A stretch of DNA of 64,000 bases from Acanthosoma haemorrhoidale (GCA_930367205.1 OV884011.1:36407754-36471753), one strand, 5' to 3'; shown: positions 37,790-51,587, counted from the stretch's first letter. Numbers and translations: made by a program. Notes: generated by a model not told the origin, from the letters alone.

Positions 37790-38737
37790 GCCTAAAATTT
37801 GAAATATCTACTTTGTTTATCAATGACTTCATTTTAAATATTTTGCTCCATAATTATCAGTGTGAACCAAAATTTATAGCAAATTGGAATCATAGGAAAT
37901 GGTTAAAACACACAATTTATGTTTATATTTCTTTTAATTTATAAGTTGATAATAAAGCATTAATTGTACTACAACAAGTTGAAATATCTTAGAAGCTAAC
38001 AAGCAGGTTTTCTTTAGCCTAATAGTCCCACTCATCAATTAATCAAATCCATTAAAAATATGAATTGCGTATTGCTATCACCAGGTAAGTTTAAAAAATG
38101 TTGTTAAAAATAAACAAATAATACAGCTCCCATTTAGAAAGGGACATAACTAATGTTAGTTACTTGATTGAACTAACATCAATTTACTTTGAGTAACAAT
38201 AATTAATTTTTATGACTTCTTCAGTACAGAAGTATAATTCTTTTTTAGTATTTATTCATGAATTTAGTTAATTGTTATTATATTAATTAAAATTTTATTG
38301 CATTATTTATCATGAAATAATCTCACTATTTTTTACCAAAATATAAACCAGGAATATTTATAATAAATTCGTCAAATATCCTCAACAATTTAAATTATGA
38401 ATTTCTATGTCAAATCATATATCTTTTTTTGTGATCTTAATCAGAGATGTTAATTTCATTCCTATTAATGATTCTAGCACTACCATTTGTTTTTTGAACA
38501 AGTGAATGTTTGCAGAATTATTTACGCATTTATAAACTCAACTCAATTCAATTGTAACTAAGCTGGTGTTTTAGTTTCCTTTATCTACTAATTCATTTAA
38601 ATTTTGAGTTTGTTTATTAAATCCATTTATTTTAGTTTAATCTCAATTTTAACTTTTTAGTATTCCAATTTTAAATGAAAGCATTTACTTCAAACAACTT
38701 TTTAATGTTTAATTTTTTCCAACAATGCTTCTATTGG

Positions 38738-38812
38738 TCGTCCCCTTAACCTAGTGGTTACCGTGCTGACTTCTAACTAGGAAAATCTGAGTTAAGTTTC
38801 CAGCTCCCCATA
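38738..38812 (+). repeat. tRNA-derived SINE head, Arg(TCT)-like
   Basis: GTCCCCTTAACCTAGTGGTTA resembles a tRNA 5' half with A box; GACTTCTAACTAG resembles an anticodon arm with TCT (Arg); GAGTTAAGTTTCC is a degenerate B box. The acceptor ends do not pair, so this is not a working tRNA. A T-rich tract and the right copy of the 83-bp repeat follow. Confidence 0.5.
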
Positions 38813-38874
38813 AGGATTTTTTTTTTGAGGTTGGGTCAGCTCAGGAGTTCACTCAGTCTCTCTCTTAAAAATAA

Positions 38875-38958
38875 TTATGTCAAATAATGGAATGAAGATG
38901 TGGTATTAGGTTATTAATCAGTTTTGCTTGTTATATTGACATATCTGTCAAATAACTT
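38875..38958 (+). repeat. 83-bp direct repeat, right copy
   Basis: Right-hand partner of 37707-37789. It lies between the SINE head at 38738 and the MITE at 38970 and may be the SINE body or tail, since no SINE head precedes the left copy. Confidence 0.85.
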
Positions 38959-38969
38959 TATTTGAAGTA

Positions 38970-39105
38970 AAGGGTGTCCCAGAATTAACCCAAGATTTGA
39001 ATTTGCCGCCATTTGTGCAGTAAAGTGCTGGCAACCAACAACAAAAATACTAAAAACTGTGTTATCTATTTCAATCAAATCTTGCGTCAATTCTGGGACA
39101 CCCTT
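38970..39105. mobile_element. 136-bp mariner-type MITE
   Basis: Terminal inverted repeats of about 30 bases begin AAGGGTGTCCCAGAATT and continue with (A/G)AC(C/G)CAAGATTTGA. TA flanks both ends (38968-38969 and 39106-39107). The short interior is non-coding. The GGGTGTCCC end and TA duplication fit Tc1/mariner-derived elements. Confidence 0.85.
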
Positions 39106-39107
39106 TA

Positions 39108-41513
39108 TTAATTTATAATACCTTTTGAATAAAAAAGTACCTAGCTAGGTAATAGATAACAACTAACTTTTTTTAGAATTATAAAAGTAACTGGCAATAT
39201 TTTATAAAAGTAAATAGAATTAAGTTAAAAAGAAACTAGTCGACACCACTAGCTGTTCATCAGTGCCACCTACCGGCCTAACAAGCTCCAGGAGAAGTTA
39301 TTGCCATGGATTTAATAGCTCTATTCTACATTAGTTATATTTATTAGCCAAAGAAAAAAGATAGGGGCTCAATCCTTGGACAAACTAATCTCCAGACCTA
39401 ATGATCTATATAGGCAAACTAACCCTCGAAAAAATAATACCAATGGACAAAATGAAAATTACATGTCTACTATGATGAAACTATAGCGGGAATGAACATT
39501 TTATAAATTTAAATAGAGGTCATTTATCATGCTCATAAGGCACAGGGGATACAACACGGCTCAGGAAAAGTTGATAAAAACACAAAACAAACTACTTTAA
39601 ACAAATATTTTGATGTAAAGTTTATTCTAAATATATAAAAAATAAACCTATAATTACTCACATTTTTCTTTATTTCGTAAATATACCCTAGTCACTCTCC
39701 CATATCCGGATATGTACATCTAACTGTTTGTTGTAACCCCCACTGCAATACACCACCCCTGGGCACAATATTCTGGTGTATTTAGCTATTCTGTTACATG
39801 TTGGCTTGGCTAGTAAGCAGATTGAAATAAGCTCAATATAAGAGTTTTTGAGCCCCGGCCTTGTTATCTTTTTATTTTGTCTAATAATTAATTCACAATT
39901 ATACTTAATATAAGTTTTTGACTTGAGAGACAATTTATATCATGTACAGGATTAGATTGATCTGGTTTACGACCAAGTACCCCACCAAGTTTCCATGCTC
40001 AGATCCAAGCAATGACACCCCACTTGCTGATAATAAAAATGTTTTAATATTAAAGCATAGCACTAACTAAATTTCCTAGAAGGCGTTATATTGTGTAATG
40101 CAGTACACATGAGTGAATTATTTTGATGTCTGCTCCCTGTTATTTAAAAAAAGTAATTATAGGTAATAATTAAAAAATAAGTGTGATGATTATAAAATAT
40201 GTTATATTTTTTTTTAAAGCATTAGTTACAAAAAAATACAAAACTTACACTTAACAATACATACATCCTTTTTTAACGCATAAAGAAAAAAAGGTAACAA
40301 ATTCACCTTTATATTTATTAGTACAATCTGCTCTATAGCAGTAAATAAATAGTTTGTTTCCTACTGTAGGAATATTGATTATTTAGGACATCACAGACGA
40401 TATGAAAAAAGTATTTGCAAGTCTAAAAATATCTCAGAAAGTTGTCAGAATTATTACCATGTAATACTCATTTGTTTGTACACTGTCTAATTAATTTATT
40501 GTATAAAAATATTCTATTTATATTGTCTGAATAATATCGTCATTTATAATCAAAAAGAGAACAAAATAATCAAAATGCATAGATTCACTTTATCAAAATG
40601 TTCAGGGTGGAACTACATAGATTATATTAAAAATATAAGTATTAACAAGTAATATTATAAATCTAAAAATATATAAATTTTTATGTTAATAAGGACAATA
40701 TATATTTGTATGAAATACCTCATTTATTTGGAAAAAAATTATGAGGTTTAATAAGTTGATATAGTTTAGGTAAAGCAAGCTTTAAGTACTTATTTTCTGC
40801 TATTAATGGGAATAAAATATGTAATGTGTCATTTTTAAATAATAAATGTGGGTTTTGCACTTTCAAATATTATCAATGTTTGTTTAATGATTATATAAAA
40901 GTATTGCTATCACATGAAATTCATTTGTCTACCTTCTTTTATCATTTAACTAGTGCACCCAGCAGGTTTTTGACAATTTAATGGTTCTCACTGGGCGCTT
41001 TTGGATTCATTTAGAGCAAGAAAATTTTTAAAGTAGAATTAAATTCAGAAAGGTATATTCGTGCCTGATTAGCTATAAACAGTGATCATTGTCTTAATAG
41101 TGAAGATTTATATATATTAAGTTATTATTTTTTATGAAGTTCCAACAATTATAAATATTTATTTATACAATTTTTTTTTTAAATACACATATAATGAAAA
41201 CTTGTTAATAATCCACCCTGAGAATATCTATGTGGTTATTTACTTGCTTTAATTGTTCTCATAAGAAGAAAAAAAGAAAATTCTAAAAATACATAACAGT
41301 TACAAAACCATATACTTTATACAAATTGTTCAATACATCTCAATGTGCAAAATATATTATAAGGGTATGATTATTAATATTTTACAAATACAAAAAAAGA
41401 ACAACAACTAATAATATCAACAGGCACATCTAAAAAACTATACAACTTAAATAATTCATGTAGTCGACGACTTAGCGACTGTGAATCACAGAACTGCTTT
41501 TTGGTTGAGCTTA
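39108..41513 (-). other. Region 3' of the LRRC20-like gene
   Basis: AT-rich. Probably contains the 3' UTR of the minus-strand gene ending at 41514; an AATAAA on the minus strand at 41158-41163 is a candidate signal. No other gene seen. Confidence 0.4.
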
Positions 41514-44500
41514 CTAAATTGTGAGGTCTTCCCATTCCTCCGGCTCCCTTACTGTGAGCAACACTCTTATGGAGGTGAGCTTCTGGAGGGCGTTGACTAT
41601 CTGGTTAGGGACTGGGTTTTCCCTTACGTCCACTGATTGCAGGGCCGGAGAATTCTTCAGCCTCTCAACGTCAACTTCTGTAGAAGAGAGAACAATTAAT
41701 AGCATATAATATTTTCTTAGAGAGAATATCAACATAAAACAAATAAGCTTCAGGACTGGAAGATCATGAATAAACCATATTTCTACTATAATTCAGTTGT
41801 TGGGAAAAAATAAGGCCTAAAATGCTAAGGCTTAAAGAAAGCTTATGAACAAATTTTAATGAATAATTATTTGATCCAAGGAATAAAAGGACTACAATAT
41901 ATTAAAAGTTCATAGTAAACAATGGGCTAAAACAAAACTGTTCCTGTTCTCCAATTTTATTCAACATATATAATGACAGAGTAACCCATTTACGGAAATG
42001 AAATAGTTCAGAACTGGAAGTTAATGTAAAAGAAAACAGTCTGTTTACCATGTAGTTAAGAAACAATCAGGTAATACTAGTTAATGATCAATATATATCA
42101 TGATGAATATAAGACCAGGAAATATAAGGAAAATAGGACTTGGGGATCAGTAAAAAAAAATTGAATATATGGCCTTTGACTCACATGGAGAATGTCTGGA
42201 AATAAGTTATCAAGCTAAAATATGAAAATACCATCTGTATTTAAATTTATAATTATGGAATAAACCTGTGTCATCTACCCAGACATGGGGCCAACCGAAA
42301 AGAAATAAGGATGGTTGCAGTATGACCCTTATAATACTTAAGCATAAAATAATCTTCCATACAATAGTCTGTTGTCTTGTCTGAATTCTTTTGTAGAATT
42401 CTGAACCATGGACATAAAGGAAATATTAGTGAAGAAACTAGGCAAGCCGGGGCATGAAAGTGATGGCTGGAAGGAGAATATTATGATAATAATAAAAAAT
42501 AATTGATCCAGTTAATATTTATGGAATTGAATGTCTGCTTGACAGTATTAAATTTCTGTAAATAAATTGTCATAAGCTAGTTCTCCTTCAAAAGTTTTTT
42601 TTATTGTAAACATTGACCTTTTAAAAGATCTGGTTTGATTCATGCAAATGTTTCTGTTTCTGGCCAATATGTTTAAATATCAAGGTAATATAAAACCTTT
42701 TGTTCTTAACCAAATGTCTGTCTGATTTAGTATTTGAGAGGTTAGTGTCTTCTGTTCAAGTTAGATAAGACATTCTACATGTTAAGAAAATGAGTATTTT
42801 TCTATAATTTTGAATGAGTTATTAAATTAAAGATCTCAACTTCTTAAACAATAATATGTGATTGTTGTATTTATTTGTTACTATAATTAAGTAAAAGTGA
42901 CTAATGCTAACATTAACATTGTGGTCATAACTTATACTCAATATATTGTGTTATAATATACTCAACCAGTATATTTTTTTTACATTGTATGCACTAATGG
43001 TTAAATATAAAACCAGCTCCATAAAAAATAATGAAGGGTCAATAATAAATTAATTATTAATATTAAAATATATTCTGTAATACTGAGTAGGGTTCAGAAT
43101 TATATCAATATATGTCATGTGTTGGGCCTTAGGTGGACAATAATTGAAAGAAGTCATTAACACTGTGTTGCTGTATAAAATTGTTTTCAAAGCCCTAACA
43201 AATGCCTTAATTGTGTGATTCATCACACTTAGTTTAATTTTTTTTAAGTTTATTAAGTGCTCTTTATTGATTCAATTTGTATCAGTGTCACCTTATAAAT
43301 TATCACTTGTAGGTCAATTCTACTTTGTCTAGATCATAATAACAAATATTAATGCTCAAGTGATTTACCAATTATGTGATTGTGGCTAGCGTTGAGCGTT
43401 GTCAGCTTAGGGATCCGGTAAGCGACAAGAGGTATGTTAATGAAGGCATTGTGGGAAATGTCCAATTTCTCAAGCTCCGCCAATTCCACTAGTTCATCTG
43501 GTAGCTTACTCATTTGGTTGTTGGACAGGTTTAGTTCTGAAACAATACAAATTCATTAAGGTTGCAGATTTATAGTTATTGATTTTTATGAAATGATTTC
43601 CGCACATTAATAACAGGTCTCTTCCCGCATTAAAATCAAGTGGAATAATTTGTATCTATTATACTTGAAAACTGTTTTATCTTTTGACTTAAAAATATAG
43701 ATTGCAGGTACCAAAGAAGAAACATTCAAACAGCTTTTGTCATTCAACAGTTTGTGTTATTATTCATTAAATTAGGAGAAATGGATGAAAGGGAAATCAT
43801 GGAGTGAACGTCACAGTGGATTGTGGAGTGTTTGTGAGCAATTGAAAGAGTCAGAAGGTGGTTGAAGATCAGTCGCTACAACTGAGAAGAACTAGAAATT
43901 TTAAGCATTACTGTGTGAAGCAGTGAGTTAAGGTTAGAGGAAATGGTATTTAAAGCTCCAGGGAATAGGAGCTCCCAAAAATTAATTTACCACATAATAG
44001 AATCCATTCAAGACATTATATATATAGAGTTTAATTTAACTCTGTCAATTTTCAGATAGGATTTGAACCTGATATTTAAATTTAAAATAGGACTTCATTG
44101 TGATCAGTTCATAGGCTTGAGCTTGGACTTATTTACATTCTAACATTTTCCTTAATTTATTTACATTGGAAAATAATTTAAGATACATTTCTTAACTAGT
44201 TTCACACGATTTCACGTTATTATGAAATGTTGTTACTAACAATACCTTCCGGGGGGGAAAATAGTCGTTCAATTCATAAAAACTATCATCTAATCAGAAA
44301 ATAGCACACTTAGTTTTTATTTTATAAAAGTGACGTATGCAGGAGAAAAAATACAAACAGCTCAACTACGATGCAAAGGCTTTTGTAAATATCCTGATCA
44401 GAAATAGCCTGGCATGGACTTCCCGTGGAAACTCCACATGTTAAGGAATTGGACATTTGCCATTTCTTTAAACTTAAAATAAGAAGTCATTGTACAGCTG

Positions 44501-47224
44501 TACTTGACGTAAAACTTAAGATGGAAATAGATCAACCTTGGTTGAGGGAAAAAAAAAGCTTGAATATACAGCATTTCAAACTTTAGCATTAATTTATTCT
44601 AGTATATTATGTACTTTGTTTAAAATATAAATTATTTAATATTTGTATAAAAAAAATATAAAGAGCTATAAAAAAAGTTTTATACCATTCCTGTTTCAGA
44701 TATTGTCAACTAATATTAATTTTTATCCATTAGTGAATTACTTCTTGGGATTGGCTTTGGTTTAAATAAAAAAAATGTTAGATTTTCATCTAATTTATTT
44801 ATGGAAAATAACAAAGGTCCTGATAAGAAGAAAAGAAAAGGAGTTTACAAAATTACAATTGGTGAAACAGCTATTAGATTTAGAATATAATATTTATATT
44901 TTAACAAATTACTGTTTCACTAATTGTTCCTATTCTTTAAATTAAAACTGACCAACAGTATCATATGAATATATCATTGCATAAACTATTTATTTGGACT
45001 TATACCCATCTTTTTTTTATATTCTAGTTAATAACAATTGTCAAACCCTGTTTAACAACTTCCTTCGTTTCTTGTTATCGGGGACCTGCATCCATAGCAT
45101 GTAGAAATGTCCTCCAAAAATAAATTTGATGTGACATCTTTCATTTATCAACCTAAGCTAATATAATAATAAATCTTCTGTCTCTCCACAGTATACACAT
45201 TTATTATTTAATTGATATTACTACAGTATTATTGGTGTTAAGTACCTGTGATCAGTGAAAACTTAGTCGCAAATTTAGGTGGTATCTTTGTGATGACATT
45301 ACTGGAGAGATTGCACACTTTGAGCTCTGTATGTCGCATCAAGTGGTAAACTGCGTCTGGAACTTGCATCAGCTGGCACTCTGAGAGATCTGTAAACGAC
45401 AAATATCGTTTTATTCAGATTTTTTGCATTAAAATTCCTTTAAATCTTAAAAAATAGTAAATATGAGAAAACAGTTTAAAAATTGCTTGATAATTTCTAC
45501 TTGAACACTTTCTGAGTTATAAGATAAACAGTGCATTTTCTTTCATTTGCAGCCCTGCAAATGAGAGTGTGATTCCAACATAAATAACACTTCCTTAAGT
45601 TTGAATTCATAATAGATCTACAAAAATGTTAGGATAATAAATTTTCATAACTTCCAAAGAAACAACATATGCAGAAAGAACAAGAGGAAAACAAAAATAT
45701 CACCCTTTTTTAATATACTAAAATCAATGTTGACAAAAATTTAAATGTAATCATAATTCTGGGAAAAAAGTGAACATTTAAATCTGTTTGGCTGAGAACC
45801 TAATATTACTTTACATTCATCGATATTTAATTTAGATAAATTTTTTTTTAATGATTATAATTCTTTACTTTACAATGCTGTTTTTAGTTTCTAGTCTGTT
45901 CTGTTTTAGTTATATAGAGGAGAGAAAGGACTTAGAGACTTTAGATTTGTATGATAGAAGTAAAAGAGAGAATCAGATACTGATGGGAATGGACCAGGAA
46001 TGTGTGGTTAAAAGATATGATTCGATGGAAAATAGGATATAGGTAATGAGGGGTGGATCTTGTGTTGTTTTAGAATTTAGAGGTAGATTTGTCAGCAGGT
46101 TTTTGGTAGAGGTGTTAGGGTAAAGGAAGGAGGATCAGAAGAAGTATTGTCGATATGCAGAAGAATATTACCTCGTTGTAGCTGTGTTATGTAATCTCCG
46201 AGGATTGGCATCAAAGAGAGAGCCTCTAACCACACAACTGTAGTCAAACTAGGGAAAGATGACGGAGGTGATCAGGATTAAGAGGGTTTCGTTTAGGTAG
46301 GAGGTGGTGAGAGCAATGATTGGTAAGGTAATTTGTTATACATAGTTTTTCCACGATAGTATTGGGTTCAGCTTCATGCGTATCTTAATTATCAATCTTT
46401 ATTTACTTCGGATCAACTGTTGCCTTTGGATAGTTACAACAAGTATTAAGTTAGGCTTAACTGCCTGAAGTATGAGGCTAATTCATAAATAAAATAGACT
46501 CAGTATGATATCTATAGTCCTGATAGTATCTTTTGTATTTGGTTGTAAGACATCTTACTTGATTCTAATTTTTATAATTAGTAATAAATTACAGGCAAAT
46601 GAAGTGAAGTTTGTTCCTTATCAAAAGGCGATCCCATTTTTTGCCTTGAAATTCGTAAAAATATACAGATGTCAGAAGTTGACGATGAATTATTGGAAAC
46701 AAAATTGAGGAATCATCATCATTCATATGCTTTCCCTAATTGTTAATTGTACATACTATTATGTAAATAACTAGTGAAAAATATTTGCTCAATTAGTTTG
46801 CGTGATGACTAACAGGTAGCTCTTGTGTCTCTATTAGTACGCCTTATTTACGTTTTGTTTTCGCTTAGGCCTCTAATACCTCTACGGGAGAATTAAAAGC
46901 CTTTTTATTTAAGGAAAGAATATCCGAGTTATCTATTAGTCAAATAACTTTGTCCACTCTGAATCATACTGTCAAGATACTTTCGGATTTTAGAATGTGG
47001 TGAAGATTTAAGAATGTTCATTATTCATTAATGTTTTTTTCAGCCGATGTTATCAGTCCGTTATAGTTTTTTTATTTCAGATATTGAAAGTAGGTTACTT
47101 GAGCCCGGAAATGTAATATGATATTGTGGACCATTCACTTCGAAATAAGTTCTTTCTTACCTAAGACTTTGGACTCCTCTGCGTCTTCGCAGCGAAGTAT
47201 CACCCGTGTCACACCTCCAGCCAT
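41514..47224 (-). CDS. LRRC20: Leucine-rich repeat protein similar to LRRC20, 4 exons, complete
   Basis: Small LRR protein of unknown function in animals. Exons (high to low): 47224-47161, 45389-45246, 43536-43369, 41677-41514, all with GT-AG introns and the same phase (one base carried over). The 540 bases give 179 residues (human LRRC20 184). After MAGGVTRVILRCEDAEESKVL come LRRs of the LxxLxLSxNxL type: LDLSECQLMQVPDAVYHLM, LKVCNLSSNVITKIPPKF, ITELNLSNNQMSKLPDEL, LEKLDISHNAFINIPLVAYR, LTTLNASHNHIIEVDVERL, LQSVDVRENPVP. The LDLSEC start and the N-H-I-I-E-V-D-V-E-R-L segment line up with LDLAEC and NEIVDVPVEKL of LRRC20. No signal peptide or membrane segment, so cytosolic or nuclear. It converges on CK2 alpha, tail to tail. 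Confidence 0.9.
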
Positions 47225-47721
47225 TGTAATCACCTACTAGAAACGCTATGGGGAGTGAACAGGAATAGCCCGTTCCCCCATCTGCTCGCTACTCCGCGAG
47301 TTATTGGGTTACATCTGGCATCGTGGACCTTAGCGATTTTAGCGAACTTCCACTTTTGGTTATCCCTCAAATGTGCATCGATGAAACCTTAATACTAACC
47401 CATGAATAAGACCAAATCTTCGTTAATAGATAAGGATGGACTTTTTGTTCCTTGTCTAAAGGAGTTCCCATTTTCGCCTTAAAGGTAGCCAATTTGGAGA
47501 AGTTGGCGAATATTACGAAAAAACTACTAGGTGAATAAAAAAAATCATCAAACAATTAGGGACGGTGCACACTTGCTGTTTTTCCACTACAGTACCATAG
47601 CATTTCAATCCACACTTGTCTGACAACCAGAGCGGAACCGATGGATGTCTACGAAAGAAAACGTGTCATTTTTGGTTACTTTAGGCATAATACGAACATT
47701 TGCAAACGAAAATGATTTTAT
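47225..47721. other. Upstream region of the LRRC20-like gene
   Basis: Contains the presumed promoter immediately right of the start codon at 47224. No other gene recognised. Confidence 0.4.
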
Positions 47722-47968
47722 TGGGCACATACATAGACAGATTTAACAATTTCAAGAGATTTGTGAAAAAAATGAAGATGAGTTTTCAATTACTTCCGGA
47801 TGTATCTTGACACTTAATTTTGTCTCCAATTTTTACTGTAAAGCAGTCAAATGATTTGACTCTCATCCGGAAGTAATAGAAAAACTTATCTTCGTTTTCT
47901 CCTAAATATGCACTAGACATATAAAACCTTTCTCTTGAAATTCTTAATTCTGTGAATGGATGTACCCA
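47722..47968. mobile_element. MITE with inverted ends and a TTACTTCCGGATG arm
   Basis: Outer ends pair over about 40 bases: left TGGGCACATACATAGACAG, right complement TGGGTACATCCATTCACAG, both continuing to AATTTCAAGAGA. An inner inverted pair carries TTACTTCCGGATG (about 47790 and 47866). Non-coding, superfamily and target duplication not determined. Confidence 0.65.
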
Positions 47969-49735
47969 GTACCATCTATTTTGCTTGCACGTATATGTTT
48001 AATCAGTGTTTCAGTTTTATTTATTTGTTTTTAAAAATTGTATTGTTCTTTCCACACCAATAGTTTCTATGTTCAATTGCCAATCGATATACTCGGGGAA
48101 ATCGATTGTGCTGTACAATCCAGAGTTGCCCATCCCTAGAGTATAACAGCCTTCTCTTCAGAAATCATTGATAATTACTCAACGTAGTTACGTTGGATCG
48201 TAATGCGAATGCGGATACGGCACTGATGTGAGCAACTTTCCGAATAAGGGAGAAATGGCCGATCCGCCCTTGAACCATGTACCTACCAAAGACATTTCCA
48301 GCTTCCTCTTCCTCCTAAGGGCCACCTGTACCTAATGGCTCAACAAGGTTCCTTAATAACCATGTTGGGAATACAATGCACCAATATATTTGTCGAGACC
48401 GAATATAGAGGATCTTCTACTTATATTTAAACACGGAATGATTGTTTTCCTTGTGTCGAGGAATGCATTTTCGGATCAATCGTAAAAATTAATCAATTTA
48501 TCTGTGTTAATGGTATAGTCAAACCCCCCGCGTTTTATGCCGTTCATGTTTTAGATATAATAACGGGGACTATGACGAAATATTATACAACGTGGGGGGA
48601 AAACTGCCCATTTTAGATAATTTCTAACCGTTTTATTTTTGATTTTTGTGTTTTTTTGAAAGATCAAAATTGTTTAATAAATAATTTTCTTTACCATTTT
48701 TTATTTTATTCTTAATGATTTATTAAGTATTTAATGAAGTGAGTGACGTGAACTCTCAAAACTATCTATGGGTATTGTTTTTAACTGTCTATGCTATTTA
48801 TTTCGTTTATAAATTTTTAGGAAAAAAACCATTTAGTTCATAACTGAATTGAAAATTTCAGTCGTTACAGTTTAAATAATACAAGATTAGGTTAGAAAAT
48901 CCTAAAAAAGTTCTATTCATTTATATATTCAGGGTTAGCAAGGAACTCTCATTAAAAAATACGAGGATGTTAATCATTGCATCAAATAGTTTGTTTTTTT
49001 CAACGCTATTTTCAAGTACAAGACTCATATAAGATTCAAAGTAAGTTAAGTAACGCTAACCTTGTCTCGAATCAATTACTATCTTGATATTCAAGTCGGA
49101 AATAGGCACGAGCACTTGACACTGATTTGAAGCACTTGACACGAATACTTATCCTATAGTCTTTTGTCGGGGTACATTGAGTATTGCCGAGTCGGACTGC
49201 ATCGATAATTGTAGTAGGCGGGAATTCTGCGAAACAGGAAGCGAGCCACTGGCCGGTGTGATTGTTGCATAATGGCGTATCATCTTCCGGTCGGTGGTGA
49301 GAAAGCTATGACAAAGTGAAACAGAATAGAGACATCTCTGGAGGATGTAGGAGACCGTTATAATAGGTTTCAAAATCGATGTGATAAATGTGTGTTAATG
49401 TAGAGATATCGATCAGGCCAGGATATGGAAGGCATTGGTCCCAAGCCCGTGATATGTAATGTTCTCTACAAGTAGGTTGAGCTAAAGGTAACTAATTCTG
49501 AACCTATTTAACCAGACATTGACAAGCTACGATCTAACTTAACCAATCATTGACAAATTCTGAACTAACTTATTTACAGTGTAGTTCATTGTTAGCTGTG
49601 AGTATATAAATGAGCAAAGGAGTGCTGGGAGATCGGCTCAGGTTGTTGAAAGAGAGTTGATATGTTCTTTTAACCATCAACTATGTAACCTTACTTTATA
49701 ACTTAAACTTTGTTATTATATATATTTTTTTTTTA
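47969..49735. other. Intergenic, no gene seen
   Basis: Holds a doubled GCACTTGACAC motif at 49112-49142 and a TATATAAA box-like site near 49604 with no supported transcript. A C-rich inverted pair near 48522 (CCCCCCGCGTT) and 48590 (AACGTGGGGGG) may be the ends of another small element. Confidence 0.35.
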
Positions 49736-49826
49736 TTTATAACAACTTTATTATGATAAAATTACAATCTGCCTGATTGGGCTGTAAGTAATTGTGCTAT
49801 ATGATCTCGTTCATACCAATGTTATT
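49736..49826 (-). repeat. Detached copy of a LINE 3' UTR
   Basis: The minus strand matches 61505-61597 on the plus strand: ATGAACGAGATCAT/GAATGAGAACATTTATCAC..., then GGCAGATTGTAATTTTATCA and an AATAAAG-like end. At 61505 the block lies at the 3' end of a Jockey-like element, so this is probably a 5'-truncated copy of the same family. Confidence 0.65.
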
Positions 49827-51579
49827 ATATTAAAAAAAAAATCTTATGCTACTACCATTATCGCGAATACGTCTAATTAATTCCATTGGGTTTACTGTTT
49901 AACACGCTCTATTTTGGTTTTCTCAAATCTATATCGATTCCCGATTACCAGAAATTAATTAATGCATTTTGTACACATACTCTATAACAAACCAGCAGAC
50001 CACTTTTACATTTTGTTGTATCCATTCTTTTACATAGCCATGTTGTATCTACAATTTATAATCAGTTAATTCAACCCTATCGACCGTTACATTTTAATAT
50101 CAGTTCATTAGCTACCCACAATTCAATTATATCTACCTATTTTGGTATCTATTCTTTTGTACCTAATGTTTGTTACTAATTATAAACAATCATATCTAAT
50201 ACCTACTTTCATTTCGTCATTTGGACCTAGTGCAGACATAGTTTGTCAAATCGTTGCCCTTTCTCGCTCTCTTGTATCAAATAAACTAATTGTCAAATAG
50301 ACTATTGACTATGGTTGCATTTTATATCTCAAGAACCTTGGATTCTTTGTTATTTTTGTTCCGTCTTCCGTATTTACGAGGAAAATGAATTATTTTTTAG
50401 TAGGACTTTCCCCCACCGATTGCGGAAAAGAATTCCTATTCCTTAGCATTTAAAAGACTCGGTTTTTAAAAATTGTTCTGTTTATTATACGAGGAATTAT
50501 TTTTATCTCTGACATGATCATTAACGTTCAGGAATTAAAGTGAAAGTTCAACTTTCGTTTTGGAGATGTTAACGCAAAAGATATGTTTTATAATTGTGCG
50601 TTTTTTTTTTTTACTTTCATTTCTGCAATAGTTTTTTTAATCGGCACATGAAATTGTGTGAGATTACCCACAATCTTTTCTTACGTTCATGGGCTTTTAG
50701 CTACCTGAGGTGCATAGAGAAAGTAGCTTTTTTACAGTATAATCAATAAGCTCTTCCTGCCTCGAAATAATTAATTACACCTTACAAAATAATGTAATCG
50801 TAGTGCAAAAAAGTAAGTAGTCTATCTGATTCTGAAGATGAAATATTTCACAAACTGAAATAATTATTAGCACTACTATTAACTTGCTATTCAACGTAAT
50901 AATGAAGGCTCTGGAATCGTTCGAATGAGGAGCTGGTGTTAATATTATATTTAAACAAGTAGTTAAAGTAAACTACAATAAAAATTAAACAATAATTGCA
51001 TGAATAGCAACAAATGCGACCAACGGTATTGTTATTAGCAACGAAATTAACAGGACAAATTAGGATTATAAACAAATTAATAACTATCAATTATTAAAGA
51101 AATTCATAATTGAAATCCTTGAAAATATTTTACAAACATATATTATAAATAATCTTAGTTTATTTTTTATTGAACCAATTCATGGACTAACTACACGCAA
51201 CAAAATATATAACGAACTAGAATAAAACTAATAACAAAAATCTTACTTTATGTTTAGTTAGAATAAACTAAATTCCTACACTAAAATTAAAATGAAAAAA
51301 AAAAAAGAATAAGAAAGAGAACTTCAGCCCAAATCCGACATCAGTGGATAGGGCCTGATCGTTCGTTGAGGAAATGTCCCCGATCTGACATTCGCCATCC
51401 GCGAAATACTGTCACAGGCGAATTCAGCTCTATTCATTACAAGTCAGTGCCTGGTTTTAAAGTAGTGTACATGCACAGTGTACTTAATTTAAGACTATTG
51501 AAGCAATCGGTAACACTTGGAATTCTATTTTTGTTACTGCCTCTAATCTATCTTTGGCCGTGAAAAAAAAAAACTAAAA
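49827..51579. other. Intergenic, no gene seen
   Basis: AT-rich; no domain-bearing frame or repeat end recognised. Confidence 0.45.
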
Positions 51580-51587
51580 CTCTAAAG
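51580..51587. repeat. Target-site duplication, left copy
   Basis: CTCTAAAG, identical to 54105-54112 and matching the 8-bp nTnTAnAn-type preference of hAT insertions. Confidence 0.9.

Noticed and set aside
44035..44055. Minus-strand GGTTCAAATCC, an exact tRNA B-box match
   Set aside because: No A box or cloverleaf pairing lies at the required distance, so it is probably chance.
49600..49620. TATATAAA box suggesting a promoter or LTR
   Set aside because: No matching second LTR, primer-binding site or downstream gene was found.
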